The notes under the pieces were generated by a model, which worked only from the letters and a program-made list of their open reading frames with translations, was not told the DNA's origin and made no database searches. This document shows, in pieces, positions 1 to 7,276 of a stretch of 21,893 bases of DNA (its first letter is position 1; every line of letters starts with the position of its first letter). A program made the position numbers and the translations under genes. Origin of the DNA: a virus; the IMG/VR virus record IMGVR_UViG_3300010883_000574, positions 1 to 21,893 of that record. The stretch is one strand, 5' to 3'.

Positions 1-1
1 A

Positions 2-181
2 TTTGGTGCTGCAATTAAAGATGAATGGAATATAAAGTCAGTACCAACGATTCTTATGTTTGAATATGGAAAAGAGATTCAAAGATTTGAAGCAGGTTTA
101 TCGTTTAAATTAGATAAAGCTACAATACTAAAAAAAATCAATGATGAAATTGATAACATACAACTAAGGAAGTTTCAATGA
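2..181 (+). CDS. Thioredoxin-fold protein, C-terminal fragment (5' end outside window)
   Basis: An open frame enters from the left edge and ends at TGA 179-181. The 59 visible residues include W-N-I-K-S-V-P-T-I-L-M-F followed by E-Y-G-K-E-I-Q-R-F-E-A-G-L. This matches the C-terminal half of thioredoxins: the cis-proline 'SVPT' loop that lies against the CxxC active site, then the beta-hairpin with 'GK' and the start of the last helix. The CxxC would lie upstream, outside the window, so redox activity cannot be judged. Phage thioredoxin-like proteins can act as disulfide reductants, for example for ribonucleotide reductase, or as polymerase processivity partners as in T7. Neither role is shown here. 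The stop overlaps the next start as ATGA, which suggests translational coupling. Confidence 0.72.
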   Translation, partial: FGAAIKDEWNIKSVPTILMFEYGKEIQRFEAGLSFKLDKATILKKINDEIDNIQLRKFQ

Positions 182-1269
182 AAAAAATACTATGTAGTTT
201 ACTGTTAATGAGTAGTTTATTTGCTCAAGGAATTCTTAAATATAGTACCATTTATGGTGCTTATAGCTTAACAAGTCCTCTTACTAAGGAACAAACCTTT
301 TCAGTAAGTGGTGGAAAGTTAAATGAAATACTACAAGATTCAGATGACTATACTTCTTTTACTATCGGTATTAGAAAATTAGCACGTTTTGGATATGAAA
401 ATAAACCTGAAGTGTGGTATACAGGAGATGAAGCTCCTATAAATCAGTCAGTAGCCATTGGTAATGGTATGGCAAAAGGTTGGGAATATGTATTAGAGTA
501 TTCAGATCACAATGAATTTGAAGAGAGTTTTACAGAACAAGAAATAATGTTACGATACTTAGGTGATAACTTTATAGTAAAAGCAAACTATGATTATAGA
601 GGATTGGAAGACTTAGAGTTCTCAGGATTAGATATGAGATATAGAAAAAATCTAGGAAACTTAGATCTCTCTCTTGGTGTTGCTGCTAGAAGTCATCCAG
701 CATACTTAGACTTTCTACCAATAGATCTATATTGGGAAGACCAAGGTGTTAACCCTGAAGAGTTTATTCCATTTTGGTTATTAGCATGGGATGAAGCAGG
801 ATATGCAGATGGACCATATAAAGATACTTGGACTGAACAGTACACTCAATTCGGATATGTATTCTGGGATTGGTATTGGACAGATGCTGAAGGTAATATT
901 GTAGCAACAACAGATCAAGAGTTTTATGAAACAGTATATACTAAGTTAGTGGAAGATTACAATGAAGAATATACTAGAGATCTTGGATATCAAAATGAAC
1001 TAAGTTTATCTTTAGGTGCTGATTATTATAATTATAATCCTACTAATTGGCTACACATGTGGGTTACAACATATCCAGTTACAAAGGGTATGAGTGACTA
1101 TTCCTTTAACTATGGACTAGCTGAGAATGGTATGGATTACGACTTAGGAATGGTATACGGATGGAAACTTTCGAAAAAGTTTGGAATATTTGTAGAAACT
1201 AGGTATATTAGCATGTATGATATACAAAGTTACGAAGCAAAGACTGGATTTAATCTATTAATATATTAA
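178..1269 (+). CDS. Secreted outer-membrane beta-barrel-like protein
   Basis: 363 aa. Residues 1-16 form a clean Sec signal peptide: K2-K3, a Leu-rich core and S-L-F-A, with likely cleavage after A16. The mature part is rich in Tyr, Trp, Phe and Gly, with short alternating polar/aromatic stretches typical of transmembrane beta-strands (for example 'FIVKANYDYRG', 'LSLSLGADYY', 'FGIFVETRYIS'). The chain ends in an aromatic residue (...NLLIY), the usual C-terminal signal for Bam-dependent insertion. There are no lipobox and no catalytic motifs. A good Shine-Dalgarno (AAGGAAG) precedes the ATG. I infer an outer-membrane or envelope protein that the phage makes in a Gram-negative host. Superinfection exclusion, envelope remodelling or a lysis-related role are possible but unproven. 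Confidence 0.65.
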   Translation: MKKILCSLLLMSSLFAQGILKYSTIYGAYSLTSPLTKEQTFSVSGGKLNEILQDSDDYTSFTIGIRKLARFGYENKPEVWYTGDEAPINQSVAIGNGMAKGWEYVLEYSDHNEFEESFTEQEIMLRYLGDNFIVKANYDYRGLEDLEFSGLDMRYRKNLGNLDLSLGVAARSHPAYLDFLPIDLYWEDQGVNPEEFIPFWLLAWDEAGYADGPYKDTWTEQYTQFGYVFWDWYWTDAEGNIVATTDQEFYETVYTKLVEDYNEEYTRDLGYQNELSLSLGADYYNYNPTNWLHMWVTTYPVTKGMSDYSFNYGLAENGMDYDLGMVYGWKLSKKFGIFVETRYISMYDIQSYEAKTGFNLLIY

Positions 1270-1287
1270 GTACAGTTAAGAGAGGTA

Positions 1288-1388
1288 ATGGTAAAAAAAA
1301 GACACGTCAAGGCATGTCTAACAACACAAAGTATGGTGCTAAAACAAGTAAAAAGTACTATAAAAAACGATCCCGAGGACAGGGATAA
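1288..1388 (+). CDS. Very small basic protein, readable only with a frameshift at an A8 run
   Basis: An ATG at 1288 follows AAGAGAGG but after two residues meets eight A's (1293-1300). In frame 1 it continues into an unremarkable peptide. Re-reading one A (a -1 shift) gives a coherent 33-residue product, MVKKKTRQGMSNNTKY..., continuing G-A-K-T-S-K-K-Y-Y-K-K-R-S-R-G-Q-G and ending at TAA 1386-1388, just before the Shine-Dalgarno of the next gene. The alternative is a 24-residue ORF from ATG 1314 with no frameshift but no clear ribosome-binding site. The shift could be a sequencing indel in the homopolymer, ribosomal slippage or transcriptional slippage. The composition (Lys, Arg, Gly, Tyr) suggests a nucleic-acid-associated peptide, but the function is unknown. 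Confidence 0.5.
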
Positions 1389-1397
1389 GGAGCAATC

Positions 1398-1901
1398 ATG
1401 GCATTAAAAACCATAGCAGAAAGAAAAGAAGCTGCTAGATTAAGAAGAGAAGCGTTAGCTAAAAAAAGAAAGGCTTTAGGAAATAAGATTAAAACAGGAG
1501 CTAAAAAAGTAGGTTCTAAAATAAAAGCTAGAGCTAAAAAAGTAGGACATAAAATAAAAAGCAGACTCAAAGGAGCTACTGCTAATTATCAAGGTACTAC
1601 AGTAAATCGTGCAAAAGTAGTAGGAGTTACTAAAACTAAAGGCGGTAACTATCCTAAGTACAAAAAAGGATCTACAAAAGGTAAGGACTTTAATACTAAA
1701 TTAGCGGCTGCTCGTAAAAAAGGTCAAAAAACATTTAGTTGGGATAAACGTTCATACCATACTGGAGTTAAAAAAACTACCAGAAAAGGTAACACCTATA
1801 CTAATACAGTTGGAAAAGGATCTAAGTTAAGTAACATGAGTGCTAAAATGAAAGCTAATCGTGCTGCTAGAAAGAAAAGACGTACAAGTAAGAAAAAATA
1901 A
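1398..1901 (+). CDS. Lys/Arg-rich phage protein with three 11-residue repeats
   Basis: 167 aa, ATG preceded by AAGGAG. It is extremely basic throughout. Residues 1-27 look like a charged helix. Residues 28-60 are three near-identical 11-mers of the form G-x-K-I-K-x-x-A-K-K-V, which form an amphipathic helix with one lysine-rich face. A linker follows, then a more globular piece around residues 100-125 ('KLAAARKKGQKTFSWDKRSY'); the pattern 'AARK.G.KTF.W..+.Y' resembles a short motif that I recall from many phage virion-region proteins. The tail is again Lys/Arg (RAARKKRRTSKKK). It is histone-H1-like in composition, so DNA binding or condensation, inside the capsid or on host DNA, is the simplest guess. 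No enzyme motif is present and the function is unknown. Confidence 0.75.
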   Translation: MALKTIAERKEAARLRREALAKKRKALGNKIKTGAKKVGSKIKARAKKVGHKIKSRLKGATANYQGTTVNRAKVVGVTKTKGGNYPKYKKGSTKGKDFNTKLAAARKKGQKTFSWDKRSYHTGVKKTTRKGNTYTNTVGKGSKLSNMSAKMKANRAARKKRRTSKKK

Positions 1902-1928
1902 TTAATAAAACAAAATAGGAGAGCCCAC

Positions 1929-2129
1929 ATGGCTAAAGAAAAAAAAGTAGATCTTAAAGCAGTTGCTATGCAAGAAATGGAAACATTAGTAGAGCAACAT
2001 AATGAATTGATACAATCAATTCAGGAACAGCAAGGTCGCTTAAATGAAGTAAAAACAATGTTAACAGAAAAACAAGGATACTTAAAAGGCCTGGAAGACT
2101 GTAACGCAAACTGTGAGATAGATGCCTAG
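1929..2129 (+). CDS. Small coiled-coil protein
   Basis: 66 aa, ATG preceded by TAGGAGAG. After a basic N terminus, residues about 12-55 show a heptad pattern of Met/Leu/Ile/Val with Gln/Glu, strongly predicting one long coiled coil (LVEQHNELIQSIQEQQ then RLNEVKTMLTEKQGYLKGL). Two Cys (C58, C62) near the acidic C terminus could form a disulfide or bind metal. The stop overlaps the holin start by 8 nt, so translation is probably coupled. It has no signal peptide or membrane segment, so it is not an obvious spanin. It could be a regulator of the neighbouring holin or a small virion or chaperone protein, but the sequence does not decide. Confidence 0.72.
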   Translation: MAKEKKVDLKAVAMQEMETLVEQHNELIQSIQEQQGRLNEVKTMLTEKQGYLKGLEDCNANCEIDA

Positions 2130-2493
2130 TTTAAATTTAATAGGTACACTTATTGACAAAGTTGCAAGCAACGTTGATAAATTCACTTTAGACAAGCAAG
2201 AGAAAGCTACGTTAATTGCAGAAATTAATAAAGCTCAACTTGAAGTTAATAAAGTAGAAGCAGGTCATACATCAATATTTGTAGCAGGCTGGAGACCCTT
2301 TACGGGTTGGGTTTGCTCATTTGCATTGTTGTATCATTTTATTCTACAACCATTACTAACCTTCGTGCTATACGCTCGTGGTGTTGAAATAGTGTTGCCC
2401 GTGTTTGACATGGGCACACTAACAACAGTACTTCTTGGCATGCTCGGTCTTGGGGGGATGCGTTCCTTCGAGAAAGTAAAGAAAAAAAACTAG
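2122..2493 (+). CDS. Holin, GTA 3TM type
   Basis: 123 aa. Residues 1-45 are a charged amphipathic helix (LDKQEKATLIAEINKAQLEVNK), followed by 'AGWRPFTGW', the hallmark of the 3-TM holin family linked to gene-transfer-agent release (Pfam GTA_holin_3TM as I know it). Hydrophobic segments lie at about 62-85 and 97-115, then a basic tail SFEKVKKKN. It should oligomerise in the inner membrane and open holes large enough for the cytoplasmic lysozyme encoded at 6758-7276, which has no export signal of its own. The start overlaps the upstream coiled-coil gene; the Shine-Dalgarno is poor (GTGAGAT), which fits coupled translation. Confidence 0.85.
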   Translation: MPSLNLIGTLIDKVASNVDKFTLDKQEKATLIAEINKAQLEVNKVEAGHTSIFVAGWRPFTGWVCSFALLYHFILQPLLTFVLYARGVEIVLPVFDMGTLTTVLLGMLGLGGMRSFEKVKKKN

Positions 2494-2502
2494 GAGAAAC
2501 CT

Positions 2503-3270
2503 TTGAAAGTAAAGAAACGTGGTATTATTATACCAGATCAGCACTATCCTTTAGAGGATAAAGCTGCAGTAAATTGTGTTATTAAAGCAATAGAAAAGAT
2601 TAAACCTGACATCTTTGTAAATTTGGGAGATGTTGGAGAGTGGGAGTCTGTGTCAGCATGGAAATATAAAGACAAAAAACTACCACCTTTAGAATATGTA
2701 TTACCAATAGTAGATGAAGATATAAGATTAGTTAATGAAGGATTGGATGTTTGGGATGAAGTATTGGACAAAGTTGGATGTAAAGAGAAGCATTTATTAC
2801 AAGGCAATCACGATCTCTGGTTGGATAACTTTGTTACTAAGTATCCCTATCTCGTTAATTACTCTTTTTTTAAAGCGTGTAAAATAAAAGAGAGAGGATA
2901 TAGTTATAGTGAATATAATTTACCTATACAAATTGGTAACCTCACTTTCTTTCATGGTGCCTTTGCGACTACGTACCATGCAAAAAAGCATCTTGAAACG
3001 TATGGAGAGAACGTAATGTATGGACATGTACATGATATACAAAGACATACAATGACAAAACTACATGGAACTATTGGTTCTTGGTCTATGGGATGTTTAA
3101 AAGATATGTCTCATGAAAAGAATAAATGGTTAAAAGGTAGATTAAATAACTGGGGTCATGCTTTTGCTATTGTTGATTGGTTTGACAATGGTGATTTTAA
3201 AGTAGAGACTGTAGAAATTAAAAATGGAATAACAACCCTATGGGGAGAGGTAATAGACGGCAATGAGTAA
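2503..3270 (+). CDS. Calcineurin-like metallophosphoesterase
   Basis: 255 aa, TTG start preceded by TAGGAG nine bases after the holin stop. The metallophosphoesterase signature is complete: D12-x-H14, G42-D43-x-x-E46, G101-N-H-D104, H151-G and G174-H-x-H177, all expected ligands of a two-metal centre. The family hydrolyses phosphomonoesters or phosphodiesters on proteins, nucleotides or nucleic acids; the substrate here is not apparent. No signal peptide or membrane segment is present, so it is probably cytoplasmic. It sits between the holin and the tail genes, in a late-expressed block, which is unusual for a replication-type nuclease. Nucleotide recycling, removal of RNA ends or dephosphorylation of host factors are all possible. 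Confidence 0.85.
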   Translation: MKVKKRGIIIPDQHYPLEDKAAVNCVIKAIEKIKPDIFVNLGDVGEWESVSAWKYKDKKLPPLEYVLPIVDEDIRLVNEGLDVWDEVLDKVGCKEKHLLQGNHDLWLDNFVTKYPYLVNYSFFKACKIKERGYSYSEYNLPIQIGNLTFFHGAFATTYHAKKHLETYGENVMYGHVHDIQRHTMTKLHGTIGSWSMGCLKDMSHEKNKWLKGRLNNWGHAFAIVDWFDNGDFKVETVEIKNGITTLWGEVIDGNE

Positions 3271-3400
3271 AATAGTAACAACTAACACATTAAAGGGTAA
3301 TCCTTGGAATGGTTCTGATATGGACAAAGATAGAAGAATGCATAACACAAAAGTAACAAAAGGAAGAAGTAGTGCCAAAAGAAGTTCTAAACGTAAATAA
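3263..3400 (+). CDS. Small basic hypothetical protein overlapping both neighbours
   Basis: 45 aa, ATG 3263-3265, TAA 3398-3400. It begins inside the last codons of the phosphoesterase gene (8-nt overlap, different frame) and runs 29 nt into the tail gene that starts at GTG 3372. The product is MSKIVTTNTLKGNPWNGSD..., with a C-terminal half rich in Lys, Arg and Ser (KGRSSAKRSSKRK). No recognised family. It fills the otherwise unexplained 101-nt space between two genes and its 3' part carries the AAAGGAAG ribosome-binding site of the next gene, so it fits the compact layout. It could be a minor virion or DNA-binding peptide. Confidence 0.55.
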   Translation: MSKIVTTNTLKGNPWNGSDMDKDRRMHNTKVTKGRSSAKRSSKRK

Positions 3401-5819
3401 TTTTAGTGGTGGACTAAATAACAATACTAATCCAAGAGACTTAGAAGTAAATGAATATCGAGAGTTAAAGGGATTAAGTATTGAGACGCCAGGTAAACTA
3501 AAAGTTTCTGGTGCTGTTACTGATTTATCACATGTACAATCAGCAGATGAAGAAAAGTTTACTACAACACTAAACCATGGTAATGGATTGTTTCACTTTA
3601 ATAGTGATAGAGATCCAAATGATGGAGCTTTATATAATACTGAAATGTTATTTATTAATGACATTCCTAATACACAAGTAAAAGGATTTGATAAAACAGA
3701 TGGTGCATATGAAGCTAACTCTGTAATAGACTATGGCAGTGTAGCAGCTCAATTAGAATATTATGCAGTAGATGGTCAACTAAGAGTATGTCCACATACT
3801 TACACAGCTGGTAGTACAAGTAATCAAATTAAATGGCATGGATACTTAGACTTAGTAAAGGACTATGGATTTGATGCTAATGTTCATATCATTCAACAAG
3901 AAAGTGGATTTAAAGTAGATAATGCTTATGCAGCACCATTAAAAAGTGGTGTATGGTCTGGACCTGATGGATATGGATATCAAGATGGAACATTACAAGC
4001 TTATTCTGCTGGTGTTAACACACATTATTATCCTGCTTCAGCTAATCAATCAGAATTTTTATTCAATATGGCTATTTCTAGCTACACTGTAGCAGCAGGA
4101 AGTATAACACCTACTGGAACTAATTTGATAGATACTTTAGCAGATTATATGAAAGGTAGTACTTACACTGGTTATACAGATGGGTATGGTCCATTAGCAT
4201 TTTATATGTGGTTTGCTCCAGAAGACGACAATAGTAATGACACAGGAGCTAATATATCAGTATATGCAAATTCTACTAATAAAAAGTATAGTATATGGGT
4301 ATCTAATATATACGATGATCAAGAATCAAGTCCAACTCATGTTGGTCATATATTACAACCTACTTTAATTGCTGATACTAAAAAAACATTGTACTGGTCT
4401 GCTATAGGTAGAGTACCAAATAAAATTAGGCAAACTGGATTTAAAGTTTATTGGGCTATAGATGATAATGATGCAGTTGATACTCAATACTTATTTATGG
4501 AAATAGATTTTAGTAAAGGATTAAGAAAAGCTGGATCTGATATATGGACTAAGATGGGTGAAGTTACTCATAATAATTCAGGAACTATTGGCGTAGATCA
4601 TGAAAGAATGTATGCAACGGGAGCATCTTTTACATCAGGAGTTCAATATATAGTAGGATTAAGCAATATACAAACTTTAGATACAAATAATCCTTATACA
4701 AAACGTGGCTACAATCCTTTAGGCAGAGCAGGAACGTCTTTTAAAACATCTACTATTTTAAACAGAAGAGCATATGTAGGTAATATTACTTACTATGATG
4801 AAAATAATAAGCTACAAACAGCTAATGATACTGTGATAAAATCAGATGTAGGTGCTTTTGATACTTTTGATTATAAGAAGAGGATAGATGTAGATATAAA
4901 CGATGGTGATGATATTATAAAACTAGCATCTGTTGGTAATAAATTATTGGAATTTAAGAAGAGTACTTTATTTATTATTAATTGTAGCAGAGATGTAGAA
5001 TTATTAGAAGCTACATTGAAATATAAAGGATGTCAAAAAGATTACCATGTGGTACAAGCAGAAGGATTTGTAGCATGGTTTAATGAATATGGTGCATTCT
5101 TATATGATGGAGAACAACTAAGAGATTTATTAATGGGACAAAACGGACAAAAAAGATTTAAAGATTGGAATACTCAGTATTATAGTAACGATGCACAAAT
5201 TGGATACGTACCAGATAAGCAAACATTGATTATTACAAATCCAGCCATAGGGGAGTTAAATAACAATCCTAGTGGTGGAATACTAGAAATCGATTTAAAG
5301 ACGCTAGGATGGTCATATAGTGCCTCTAAAGGCAATGCTGTGGATGTATCTAACCTTATTAATACTAATGATGGTAAATTAGTATGGTTTGAAAAAGATG
5401 GTAATGATATTGAATTAAAATACTGGAATCCAGAACCTTCATTAAAAGGTGCAGCAACTACAGCTATATCTTTAAAAACACCAGCATATACTTTTGATGA
5501 TCCAAGTCTAGATAAAACTATAACAACAGTATATATAAGTTATAAGAATGGTGAAGACATAACAGTAAAAGGATTTACTGATGTAGGAGTAAACAATGAT
5601 GGAGTTTCAGATGGCTCTGCTTTTACTAGTGTAACATTAGGAACATTAGCTGGTAACAACGACGGGTCTAACAGGACAACAAAATTTAAAATAAGAGGTA
5701 TTACTTCTGCATTTAAAAAAGTTAAAACATTTGGATTGGAATTAGCAGGTGCTACAGATCAACAAGATTTTGAGATTAACGATATGCAAATAGTATATCG
5801 AAACAAAAGTGTAAAATAA
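3372..5819 (+). CDS. Large tail/neck structural protein, likely beta-rich (nozzle or DNA-stabilisation type)
   Basis: 815 aa, starting at GTG 3372 with AAAGGAAG upstream. The N terminus 'NNFSGGLNNNTNPRDLEVNE' followed by 'YRELKGLSIETPGKLKVSG' has the phage pattern 'GGL(N)...D.. NE.....N......G.l...GG' seen in podoviral tail-tube/nozzle and P22-gp10-like stabilisation proteins. The rest is almost entirely beta-strand and Gly/Asn/Asp/Tyr-rich loops. A central part about residues 515-610 has the propeller-like 'LLEFKKSTLFIIN' and 'GFVAWFNEYGAFLYDG' strands, another feature of these proteins. No signal peptide, TM or catalytic motif. I infer a structural component of a short tail; the exact position in the virion (nozzle versus hub) is not certain. 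Confidence 0.6.
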   Translation: MPKEVLNVNNFSGGLNNNTNPRDLEVNEYRELKGLSIETPGKLKVSGAVTDLSHVQSADEEKFTTTLNHGNGLFHFNSDRDPNDGALYNTEMLFINDIPNTQVKGFDKTDGAYEANSVIDYGSVAAQLEYYAVDGQLRVCPHTYTAGSTSNQIKWHGYLDLVKDYGFDANVHIIQQESGFKVDNAYAAPLKSGVWSGPDGYGYQDGTLQAYSAGVNTHYYPASANQSEFLFNMAISSYTVAAGSITPTGTNLIDTLADYMKGSTYTGYTDGYGPLAFYMWFAPEDDNSNDTGANISVYANSTNKKYSIWVSNIYDDQESSPTHVGHILQPTLIADTKKTLYWSAIGRVPNKIRQTGFKVYWAIDDNDAVDTQYLFMEIDFSKGLRKAGSDIWTKMGEVTHNNSGTIGVDHERMYATGASFTSGVQYIVGLSNIQTLDTNNPYTKRGYNPLGRAGTSFKTSTILNRRAYVGNITYYDENNKLQTANDTVIKSDVGAFDTFDYKKRIDVDINDGDDIIKLASVGNKLLEFKKSTLFIINCSRDVELLEATLKYKGCQKDYHVVQAEGFVAWFNEYGAFLYDGEQLRDLLMGQNGQKRFKDWNTQYYSNDAQIGYVPDKQTLIITNPAIGELNNNPSGGILEIDLKTLGWSYSASKGNAVDVSNLINTNDGKLVWFEKDGNDIELKYWNPEPSLKGAATTAISLKTPAYTFDDPSLDKTITTVYISYKNGEDITVKGFTDVGVNNDGVSDGSAFTSVTLGTLAGNNDGSNRTTKFKIRGITSAFKKVKTFGLELAGATDQQDFEINDMQIVYRNKSVK

Positions 5820-6100
5820 TGGCTAAAGCATTACCAGGTAATAAAAGAAAATATGGTGAGAATGTATATAGTGAATCTTATACACCACCAGAAAGTAGTG
5901 GTGTCGGTGCATTAAATAGTTCACATAGTAAAGTTAAAGATTTAGATAGTAAAGCAAATACGCAAACTAAACTAGAAAATAAACCACGTAATATTGATGG
6001 AGTAACTGGCGATAAAAAACTCGTTAGAGAAGGTGATGAAACTTATCTATATTATAAAGTAGAAGGATCGTGGTTTAAAACACAATTGGAGAAAGCATAA
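5819..6100 (+). CDS. Small virion-type hypothetical protein
   Basis: 93 aa. The start codon shares one base with the previous stop (TAATG) and has no strong Shine-Dalgarno, so it is probably translated by reinitiation. Residues 1-55 are polar, basic and likely disordered. Residues 58-93 form a compact beta-hairpin-like motif 'DKKLVREGDETYLYYKVEGS' then 'WFKTQLEKA', resembling the small 'G..r.v..g...Y.k..g.W+...l' modules found on phage tail proteins. It is also coupled to the next gene (TAATG). A minor tail or fibre-associated role is inferred from context only. Confidence 0.65.
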   Translation: MAKALPGNKRKYGENVYSESYTPPESSGVGALNSSHSKVKDLDSKANTQTKLENKPRNIDGVTGDKKLVREGDETYLYYKVEGSWFKTQLEKA

Positions 6101-6753
6101 TGGCAAGTAGAACAGATGTAGCAATGGCACAATTTGATGCAAACACAGCAGAAGAAGAAAGAAAAATGAATAAACGTATAGAAGATAGTAGGACTATACG
6201 TAACTTAGATAATATTACTGCAATGGCTTCAGGGGCAGAAATGGGTCTTCAAATTGGTAGTACTGTATCTTCTATAAATGAAGGTATGAAAGGTTTTAGT
6301 TATCGTTCTAAAGTAAGAAAAAATCATATGACTAATGAGATGGCTTCGGGGAAAAGCAGAAAAGAGGCAAGAAAGGCTTGGCGTGAAACTGGTAAGGGTG
6401 AAGCTAAAGCTTTGTATAAAACTCAAAAAGATGATGGCTTAAGTCATAAAACTATAGTATCTATGTATTTAGAGGGAGTTAATGACAACCCATCTGGAGA
6501 TGGTGCAACGAAACCAAGTACTTCTGTTAAAAACTATCCAGAGTTTGTTGGTCCTCATCTACCAGGAGAAGGATTTGTAGGTCCAGTTCAAGGGTCATCT
6601 ACCACCGAAGATAACAGTTGGTATTTAGGAAAGTGGTGGAATAAAGCTAAAGATAAAGATGCGGAAATTAAAGGAGATGGTGGTCTATTAGAATTTTGGA
6701 AAAAGAAAAGAGAACAAAAAAACAATTCTGGTGGTGGTGGTGGAGCTGGTTAG
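6100..6753 (+). CDS. Hypothetical virion-region protein with Gly-rich C terminus
   Basis: 217 aa, ATG overlapping the previous stop by one base, with TTGGAG ten bases upstream. Residues 1-45 are charged and helical; residues 40-65 (about 'ITAMASGAEMGLQIGSTVSS') are small-residue and Gly-rich, able to pack as a weak membrane or glycine-zipper helix; residues 70-125 are basic; residues 130-170 are a Pro/Gly linker; the end is Lys-rich followed by G-G-G-G-G-A-G encoded by a GGT repeat. No family recognised. The helical plus Gly-zipper composition is common in podoviral core or ejection proteins, but this is only compositional evidence. Confidence 0.6.
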   Translation: MASRTDVAMAQFDANTAEEERKMNKRIEDSRTIRNLDNITAMASGAEMGLQIGSTVSSINEGMKGFSYRSKVRKNHMTNEMASGKSRKEARKAWRETGKGEAKALYKTQKDDGLSHKTIVSMYLEGVNDNPSGDGATKPSTSVKNYPEFVGPHLPGEGFVGPVQGSSTTEDNSWYLGKWWNKAKDKDAEIKGDGGLLEFWKKKREQKNNSGGGGGAG

Positions 6754-6757
6754 ATCA

Positions 6758-7276
6758 ATGTGGAACTTAATACCAGATAGATTTAGAAGTTCTAATAAGT
6801 TTATGGATAAGCTTTTTGAACATTTAAAACTAAGAGAGGGATATAAACAAAGTGTTTATCTAGATGTAGTAGGTAAACAGACTTGTGGTATTGGACATTT
6901 ATTATCAAAGGAAGAAAAAGAAAAGTATCCAGTAAAGTCTTTAGTACCAAAAAATGTTATAGATGAGTGGTTTGAGAAGGATGTAAAGACAGCATTAGAT
7001 AGTGCTAGTAAGCAAATGAGATTACTAGAATTAGATGATGAAGATTTTAAGATAGCTTTAGTTTCTGTTAATTATCAACTTGGTACTAGTTGGCATCGTA
7101 AGTTTCCAGCTACTTGGCATTTATTAAAGTGTAAGTATTATGATGATGCTATAAAAGAATTATTATATAAGAATCCACCAGACGAAGAACCGTCTACGTG
7201 GAAGGAACAAACACCTGTAAGGGTAAAAGATTTTGTAGAAGCAATAGAGTTATTAAAGGAGAAAAAAAATGGCTAA
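6758..7276 (+). CDS. Endolysin, T4-type lysozyme (GH24)
   Basis: 172 aa from ATG 6758 (MWNLIPDRF...). The frame is open to a GTG at 6731, but that would overlap the upstream Gly-repeat coding region; ATG 6758 lies 4 nt after the upstream stop with GGAG at 6742. The catalytic triad of T4 lysozyme (E11, D20, T26) is conserved with identical spacing: E in 'KLREGYK', D in 'VYLDVVG' nine residues later, T in 'TCGIGHLL' six further on. The C-terminal helical lobe follows. It cleaves the glycosidic bonds of peptidoglycan. No signal peptide or SAR helix is seen, so release should need the holin at 2122-2493, although four kilobases of structural genes separate them. It overlaps the next gene by 8 nt. 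Confidence 0.88.
   Translation: MWNLIPDRFRSSNKFMDKLFEHLKLREGYKQSVYLDVVGKQTCGIGHLLSKEEKEKYPVKSLVPKNVIDEWFEKDVKTALDSASKQMRLLELDDEDFKIALVSVNYQLGTSWHRKFPATWHLLKCKYYDDAIKELLYKNPPDEEPSTWKEQTPVRVKDFVEAIELLKEKKNG

Noticed and set aside
1358-1570. 70-codon hydrophobic - strand ORF
   Set aside because: It is the antisense shadow of Lys-rich coding sequence (AAA read as TTT), with no ribosome-binding site.
6731-6757. GTG start that would extend the lysozyme by nine residues
   Set aside because: The extension only reads the GGT repeat of the upstream gene in another frame; the ATG at 6758 gives a normal junction and retains the whole GH24 domain.
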